Shown piece by piece: positions 58,027 to 64,000 of a stretch of DNA of 64,000 bases. Both the position numbers and the translations under genes were made by a program. Under the pieces are notes generated by a model, which did not search any database, had not been told where the DNA came from, and saw only the letters and a program-made list of their open reading frames with translations. The DNA is from Shinisaurus crocodilurus (lineage: Eukaryota; Chordata; Lepidosauria; Squamata; Shinisauridae). How positions within the stretch are numbered: position 1 is the first letter of the stretch; each line of letters begins with the position of its first letter. Where the stretch lies: positions 139,998,564 through 140,062,563 of the forward strand of contig CM037880.1 in the NCBI GenBank assembly GCA_021292165.1. Reading direction: 5' to 3'.

Positions 58027-58570
58027 TAAGCTTTTTTCTTTTTTTTTTTTGTGCTAATCTAGCCAACATTTTAGAGTTTTTATTACTATTCTCAAAATAC
58101 TCCCTTTTTGTGTAAATCAAATTCCTTTGTACCCTGTCCAGTTCTTTATTCTCCAATTCTTTCCTTTTACCCTGTAATTCTGCAAAAATCTTTTTATCCC
58201 TCTTCTCTAAATACTTCTTTTCCAAATCCCTAATCTCCCCCTCTAGCTTTTGATAAAAAACTTCTTGTTGTTTCCTCAAATTTATTGCCTCTCTCAATCC
58301 TATTCCTCTCATTACACTCTTCATTGTATCCCATATTATCGCTTCAGTACATTCTTCTGTTTGATTAAATTCCCAAATTTCCCTCAATTCCTTCTCTATT
58401 TTCTCTGTTAAATGTTTATAACGAAAAATATTACAATTCAATCTCCATCTTTTCGCTTCTCTATAATCCTTATGTATCTTCAAATCCATGTTAACCAAAG
58501 CATGATCTGTAACTTTTATCACTCCTATCTCTGATGCCCAGGACCCTTGAAAACAGTGTCCTGGACACAA
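58013..58570 (-). pseudogene. L1 ORF2 linker between endonuclease and RT
   Basis: 185 codons, Lys/Glu-rich and probably helical, beginning with the end of the endonuclease (KVTDHALVNMDL contains the conserved SDH-like TDH). Overlaps the RT piece in a different frame. Confidence 0.85.
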
Positions 58571-59193
58571 AAATAAAATCTATCCTAGAATAATTCTTAT
58601 TTGCTGATGAGTAAAATGTATATCTTTCCTCATTCCCCTTGACCCCTCTCCCAAACATCTAGCAACCCTTCCTTACTAATTAACTTATTCAAGATCGTTA
58701 GATTATTTCTCTGATCTTCTCTCGTCGGATTGGATTTGTCTTTTCTTCTATCCAATACCATGTTAAAGTCCCCAGCCATAATAACCCTTTGATTTTGAAA
58801 ATTACCCATTTCTTTAAACACATGTTGATAAAATTCTCCTTGATTTTGATTGGGAGCATAAACATTAACAATAACATATTCTTCCCCTCCCAAGGTCCCA
58901 TACATTATAATATATCTACCTGTATCATCCTTTTTCACCTTTAGAACATTAAAACCACAATTCTTTGAAATTATAATTGCTACTCCTCGCGATTTAGATG
59001 ATCCACATGCTATCTCATATATTCTAGACCACCTCAATTTCAATTCATTGACTCCTTTCCTTGCCTGGTGCGTTTCTTGCAAGAATATAATATCTGCCTT
59101 ATCCTTTTTAAGAAGTGCTTCTATTCGCCTTCTCTTAGTAACTGAACCTAGCCCCTTAACATTTAAAGTTGAAATTCTTAACTTATAATCCAT
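58571..59193 (-). pseudogene. L1 ORF2 endonuclease domain, frameshifted
   Basis: Starts ATG at 59193 with MDYKLRISTLNVKGL. AP-endonuclease-type motifs: LNVKGL, IIFLQETH, VNVYAPN and AGDFNMVLD. The frame is lost near 58650, but RYTFYSSANKNYSRIDFIFVS continues in the next frame to about 58575. Cuts target DNA to prime reverse transcription. Confidence 0.92.
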
Positions 59194-59460
59194 CTATTAA
59201 CAACATTTTTTCTTTTTTGGTCCCCAAAGGTGAAAATAATACACAATAACATACCCCTTAACCCACCCCCACTTACATCTAAACTATCCCCCCTGCTTAG
59301 CCAGGGCAACTTGCCCCACCCTAAACCTACCCACCTATCCCAGGGGGGGGGGGGAAAGGACCCATCACCAGCCCGAACAGCAGCCCCTCATTCCCTCCCG
59401 GATAACTTCTTTATAAAACATTTTCTATTTCTTTTTTCTTCTCAGTGTTGAAACGACCTC

Positions 59461-60360
59461 TTATACAATTCCTCCACTGGCTCCTTCTTCTTCCAGTTGA
59501 CCCATCGATTCTGGACCCTCCGCATCATCATGAAGCCCCAACTCTCCCAGCAGGCCCATGCCTTGATCACATGATGAAATCTTGTATCTCTTACTGTTCC
59601 ACACAAAAGTAAGAAAAACTGGGTAACCCCAATTGTATTGTAATCCCTTTCTGATCAAGACTGCTGTACACGGTTTAACACTTCGCCTCCACTTTATTGT
59701 TTGCTGACAAAGATCATTGTAGATTTGCAAAGTAGCCCCCTTGAAAGCTACTTGACCTTTCTTTCTAATCTCTTTCATGAAGACATCCTTCTTGTATAAA
59801 TTTGCAAATTTCAGTACAACATCTCTGGATGTCATACCACGCCTTAATGCTCCCACTCTATGCACAATCTCAATGTCCATATCATCCCAAAAAATTGTTT
59901 CTCCAGAGACAGCTTCATTCATCCATTCCAAAATACTGCCTCTTAACTTATATCCAGTCTCCCCCATCTCCATGGGGAAGCCTCTGATCCGAATGTTGGA
60001 ACGACGTTGCCTGTCTTGCATGTTAATCATCTGTATTTCCATCTCATTAAATTTCATTTCATACTTTTCAAAACTTTTTTCATCCTTCACCTGGAGTTTT
60101 TCCACCTTATCCACTCTAACTTGCAGCTCTTTAACTTGAACCCCTAAATGATCTATGGACTTTCGCATTTGCTTCATATCCTCTTGATGCAGATTTTGAA
60201 ATTTCTCAATTGCTTCTATTTGTTTCTGCTGGCCTGCTTCCATAGAGCTTTGAAACTGTGATAGAATTTTCTCCCAATCTGGTGTTGCCCCTTTAAGCTT
60301 GGCTGGAGATATTGACTTTGGCTTGGCACCAGCAGGGAATTTGCCAGCTGAATCCGCCAT
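59461..60360 (-). CDS. L1 ORF1 protein, open
   Basis: About 299 residues from the ATG at 60360 (MADSAGKFPAG), chosen because it has A at -3 and G at +4 and gives usual L1 ORF1p length; an upstream in-frame ATG at 60585 would add 75 residues that look like 5' UTR. Residues 31-118 form a long coiled coil for trimerisation. RRSNIRIRGFP at about 119-129 starts the RRM-like domain, followed by a C-terminal domain with RDVVLKFANLYKKD. Nucleic-acid-binding chaperone of the L1 RNP. No frame break seen. Confidence 0.88.
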   Translation of the reverse strand: MADSAGKFPAGAKPKSISPAKLKGATPDWEKILSQFQSSMEAGQQKQIEAIEKFQNLHQEDMKQMRKSIDHLGVQVKELQVRVDKVEKLQVKDEKSFEKYEMKFNEMEIQMINMQDRQRRSNIRIRGFPMEMGETGYKLRGSILEWMNEAVSGETIFWDDMDIEIVHRVGALRRGMTSRDVVLKFANLYKKDVFMKEIRKKGQVAFKGATLQIYNDLCQQTIKWRRSVKPCTAVLIRKGLQYNWGYPVFLTFVWNSKRYKISSCDQGMGLLGELGLHDDAEGPESMGQLEEEGASGGIV

Positions 60361-60769
60361 TTTTCCGCCCTTCCCCCTCGCTGTCTCGAAACTTTCACTA
60401 CCTCGTGGCTTCTTATCAGGACCCAGTTGCACAGTTTGATAAGAACATTCAATATCTTTAGTGTCAAGGATCCTAATTAGCCTTTTCAAACTGTTATCCG
60501 AGGGATGCGCCCGATCGCGTTTCCAAAGAGGGGGTAGGGACTTTTTCACCCGTCTGGAGCTCATAAACAATCCAGAGCGAAGCACATCAAAAGAAAGCTA
60601 TTCTTGTTATTTCTTTGTTAGCTCTATATCTGCATACTTTCCAGAAAGCAAACAGCAAAGGAATTTAAACTCACGCTTTGTCTCTCCTGTGTATTTGCAG
60701 ATGTTTTCAAATCATTCCGGGAGCTCGGCAGAAAAGCTACTGCTCCATAGCCAGCGCAGGCTCCTCCCC
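60361..60769 (-). other. L1 5' UTR / promoter region
   Basis: Between the ORF1 start and the TSD. Holds the presumed internal promoter; no motif stands out. Confidence 0.6.
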
Positions 60770-60866
60770 ATCCCTGGGGCTTTAACCTCCTGCAACAGTG
60801 ATCTTGTCTGCATTAGGATTGCTGAAGGGGTGAGATTAAAGCCTCCCCTTCCCCTGCAAACGATCC

Positions 60867-61625
60867 TGTGAAGGATCGCCAACAGGATCCCTTGCGTGAG
60901 TTCGGCGCTTCACGGGTTAATCGGCACTGAATTACAGCCCGTCCGAGCTCTAGCGACCACCCGCGAGGCTTTTACACACAAAAGGAAACCGCAGTCCTTT
61001 AAATGCCCAAATAAGGCTTTTATTTGTTTATACAATAACACAGAATGGAACTAACAGCTCTTCAGGAATACTATACTGTCAACACAACCTTAGTTGACCC
61101 CCGCCTTACCCAATCAGCAGGCTCCCAGGCTAGTGGACTGAATCTAGTCAATTTCCTCAGACCTAAAGACTCTAGCCTAGTCAGTTTCAGCCTAGCTCCG
61201 GGTCGGCGATCCGTGGATGAGAGAATGCTTGTTTGGAGGATGGATCTGGCCCCGTAGTACCCTTGGTTCCCAACAACCCTAAACCGGAAGGGAGAGGGGT
61301 TTTCTACCCCTGAGTCCCCGCTCTCCCCGCCGTCCAAGTCAGGTGGGGGCTTATGCCTGCCCCTTCGTTTCAGGTGGGCTTATTCCTGCCCGGGAAGAAG
61401 GTGACGTACTGGTACTTTGCAGCTCTTTGAGACTGCCCTGCTAGTTTGATGGTCCTTGATGGTCCTTCCTGGACTTTTGTGGATCTCCACCGAGACCCTC
61501 CTTTGTTGGGGATGATGACCTGTCTGGCTGCTTCTCCGGTGATCTCATCCCTCCTCCCTCGCCCCCTCCCTTAGGGGAAAATTGTGTGTGTGTGAGTGCA
61601 GACTTGTGTTTGGGCTTTCTCCACA
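60867..61625 (-). mobile_element. Solo LTR related to the gypsy LTR, minus strand
   Basis: In reverse complement it starts TGTGGAGAAAGCCCAAAC and ends GGCGATCCTTCACA, with 5-bp TSD GATCC at 60862-60866 and 61626-61630. AATAAA on the minus strand at 61019-61024. Blocks such as 'cgggaagaaggtgacgt' and 'gttcccaacaaccc' correspond to the gypsy LTRs. It is a diverged sister family that lost its interior by LTR recombination. Confidence 0.92.
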
Positions 61626-61630
61626 GATCC

Positions 61631-62165
61631 TAATCAAGATCACTGTTTCCCTGCTGCAATCTTGATCCCCAGAGCCCAACCAATGGCTGATCAGCTGAGC
61701 ACCATGGCGGATAAGTGGCTGGGCTCCCCTAGCGGCTCTGTGGGCCACATGCAACCTGTGGGCTACCTACCTGTGGTCTACAGGACTGCAGCCTTAGACA
61801 TTATTCTCGTCTATGTGTGTTAGGTCATCATTAGACTACATCATGAGTTTCATAATGTTAAGGCTGCCAGAAAGGGTTAAAATATAGGAAATAGAAGATG
61901 CTAAAAGCCTAAAATCCTTCACCCTCACTCCTTGTTTTACTCTTCAAAGCATATTATGATGTAAGATTATCTTTCCCTGCAATTCAACATCATCTACAAT
62001 CGTGGGGCGGGGAGGAGGAGGATAAAGGATATAGCTTGTTGGCTTTGTCAAAGAGAATATCTGTGATAGAAGCAAAGAAGTGTGTGGAAAGGGGTGAAAT
62101 GTAGAGAGAATCCAGCCAACAACAGTACCACAAATACCATCCAACTAATACAAAGAAGCAAACCA
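61631..62165. other. Unassigned intergenic sequence
   Basis: No gene or family recognised. Confidence 0.4.

Positions 62166-62204
<39 letters not shown>
62166..62204. repeat. (GAT)n microsatellite
   Basis: About 12 units. Confidence 0.97.
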
Positions 62205-62260
62205 AACGACTGAGAATGTATACACAATAATCACAGCTCATACATGATTGTTATGAATAC

Positions 62261-62365
62261 TTTGGAAGGATGGGAGACCCCTCCTCTAGTTTCCTACATT
62301 GAGCAGGGGGTTGGACTCAATAGCCTTGTAGGCTCCTTCCAACTCTATGATCTGTGAAATCTATA
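62261..62365 (+). repeat. 5S-SINE, head-truncated copy
   Basis: Begins at 'gatgggagacccctcctc', the end of the 5S-like head, and continues with the full tail 'ggttggactcaatagcc' to 'gatctgtgaaatc'. Confidence 0.82.
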
Positions 62366-62479
62366 AGCCAAATATTGCTTTCAGTCACAGCATCATAAGT
62401 CTGAGAAGCTGAAGGATAGTGTGTATTTAGCATTGAATCAGAGTCATGTTGCTTTGAACCAGGAGGAAGGTTATGTAAA

Positions 62480-62695
62480 GTAATGCACAACTGGTTGAGA
62501 GAAGAAAAATGAACATATTGCCATCAAGCTGGAAACAATCTTTTAAAAGCGATATTCCACAGGGTCAGTCCTTGGTCCAGCGCTGTTCAGTAATAGCCAT
62601 TAATGATCTCCATGAAGAAGTGAACATCATGCTTGTAAAAAATCTGAAGGTGATATAAAACCAGGAGGAAATCAGAAAAAGAAGAAGGGATAAAC
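62480..62695 (+). pseudogene. LINE reverse-transcriptase fragment (CR1/L2-like)
   Basis: Around 62548-62615 a translation with one frame change resembles the SGIPQGSVLGPxLFxIxINDL motif of CR1/Jockey-type LINEs (here SDIPQGQS, then AINDLHEEV). Short and decayed. Confidence 0.6.
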
Positions 62696-62702
62696 ATCCC
62701 AA

Positions 62703-62960
62703 ATGTTAATCAATCAATCAATTTCCGACACTTATACACTACCAACATAGCCTTCTGGGCGGTTTACAATATTTAACACTGCAAAACATGAAAACCTAAA
62801 TATCAAATAGATTAAAACCGCTATCACGCTGCAAACTTAAATAGATAAAATAAAACCAGAATCAATAAAATGATACCCACAGCAGAACATTAATCACTGG
62901 TGATCTTTAAAGGTCTTAAAAGCAATCTTAAAACAAAACTCTCAATTGATTTAATCACTG
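62703..62960 (-). repeat. LINE 3'-UTR fragment, minus strand
   Basis: AATC repeat tail, 'cttctgggcggtttacaat' and an A-rich 3' UTR, in the style of CR1/L2-group 3' ends reversed. Confidence 0.55.
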
Positions 62961-64000
62961 GATAGGCAACAATCAAGTGAAATCCACAGCCTGGTCTACA
63001 CATGCAGCAGAACAATGTGGTACAATCCTGACATAGTAGAGTAGACTGCACCACTTCACAGTGTGGTAATTTATGAGCGAGGGTGGAGGGAGGGAGAGAG
63101 GGAGCTGAAGATACAAATAAATGATTGAGTGTATCCGAGAGAAGAATAGCTCACACTTCACCACTCTCCCCATAACTAACTCTCTCCGAATAACTTTGCT
63201 AAGGTTAATAATTATCTTATGTAAACTATCTGGCACTCGATCTAGCCAGTGATTTTCCTCCTGTTTAACAGGCTGTGTCTCTTGGCAAGTGGCACCAGTT
63301 CAGAGAACGCCTGCACCACCCTGTGCACATAAAATTGCATGGCAGGATCATTAAGCTGATTACCTACTGCTGCTGTCTCTTTTGCCTGTATTTATCACCT
63401 CGAGTAATGGGTAAATATACAGTGCCTCCTCAGAAGCAACCTCCAAAGCAACTAAGCTGTAATAAAGGGTAATTCAGTACCTTGTGTTCAACTGCATCGG
63501 AGCCTGCAGAGAGGACAAAAATTAGGCGTTGATCTGCAGCCATAACAACATTGATCACCAGGCTAGGGACATCTGTGTACCATAACCTGGTCCAAAGAGT
63601 TATTCTGAGTGTTCCAGAATGTCAGCAAGTACCACATAGTTAGGGTTGAATACTGATCAACTGTGGAGGAGAGGATAGCAATAAGGCAATCAGTGATAGG
63701 TTTGTCATGATCAAGTGCCGATTATTCAAAGGCGTGCACCTCCGTTCAGCATGGAAACAGATGTCTGTGCATGGACCACTCTCCTGGATTCCAGTTATTT
63801 GTGTGCAGGACACCTTTGTGTGTATATCAACAAACAACTAATCCCTGCTTGTAGTTGTAACAGCACCAGTCACCATGGGGGGGGGGTGGCAGTGAGGGGG
63901 AGACCAAATAGGGGCTCCCCGTTGACCCTAGTGGCTGATAGCCCTGGCCATCCATGAAGCTGGAGAGAATGGAAGTAAGCATCTCTGAATTAGGGTCTCA
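62961..64000. other. Unassigned intergenic sequence
   Basis: No gene recognised. A G-run is at 63879-63888. Short frames lack motifs. Confidence 0.4.

Larger units (their letters stand above)
55244..60769 (-). mobile_element. Near full-length L1 retrotransposon, minus strand
   Basis: Flanked by a perfect 14-bp TSD ATCCCTGGGGCTTT (55230-55243 and 60770-60783), with a poly-A tail (as T-run 55241-55256). Carries a 5' UTR, an open ORF1, and an ORF2 with endonuclease, reverse transcriptase and Cys-rich C-terminal regions. The TSD and full length show target-primed insertion of a complete element. ORF2 is broken by several frameshifts. Confidence 0.95.

Overview
This window is nuclear DNA of a vertebrate, most likely a squamate reptile (probably a lizard). 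The reasons are the repeat families present: a 5S-rRNA-headed SINE with a CR1-type tail, tRNA-headed CORE-SINEs, CR1/L2-group LINE 3' ends, many palindromic hAT elements with 8-bp target-site duplications (TSDs), a vertebrate L1, and a Ty3/gypsy element of the Gmr1 type. The species assignment is inference. I found no convincing host protein-coding gene and no functional RNA gene. Nearly all the open reading frames are translations of simple repeats, palindromes or transposon remnants.

Layout. 1-996 is the right part of a large fold-back hAT-type element with a near-perfect palindrome at its core. 1.1-20 kb is mostly old intergenic DNA carrying a degraded RTE-like LINE remnant, two LTR-like segments (about 6.4-7.2 and 15.4-15.7 kb), tRNA-derived SINEs and several hAT MITEs with perfect 8-bp TSDs (11515-11953, 13131-13287, 16826-17845; the last sits inside a 5S-SINE). 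20.6-24.4 kb is a non-autonomous LTR retrotransposon with two LTRs, a tRNA-Leu-type primer-binding site and no pol, bracketed by an unexpected direct repeat of about 160 bp. 24.4-44 kb is intergenic DNA with LINE 3' ends, MITEs, a CR1/L2 LINE interrupted by a 1.23-kb hAT (33095-34324), a full-length 5S-SINE (37929-38096), a hAT inside a SINE (39186-39568) and a GC-rich hAT (39966-40659).

44-61.6 kb is a dense transposon block. It holds a young Gmr1-like Ty3/gypsy element (44069-51046), a long-inverted-repeat element hosting a Tigger-like DNA element (51249-53668), a CORE-SINE, a nearly full-length L1 on the minus strand with a 14-bp TSD (55244-60769), and a solo LTR related to the gypsy LTR with a 5-bp TSD (60867-61625). 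The last 2.4 kb holds LINE and 5S-SINE fragments.

How the parts relate. The gypsy element has integrase upstream of reverse transcriptase, the Copia-like order known in Gmr1 elements. Its integrase region carries both a hAT MITE and an inverted piece of reverse transcriptase from another family member. The pol-less LTR element at 20.7-24.2 kb shares its polypurine tract, LTR start and primer-binding-site type, so it is a plausible trans-mobilised partner. Most frame breaks in the young gypsy, and at least two in L1 ORF2, sit at or beside homopolymer runs, so some may be assembly errors rather than real lesions.
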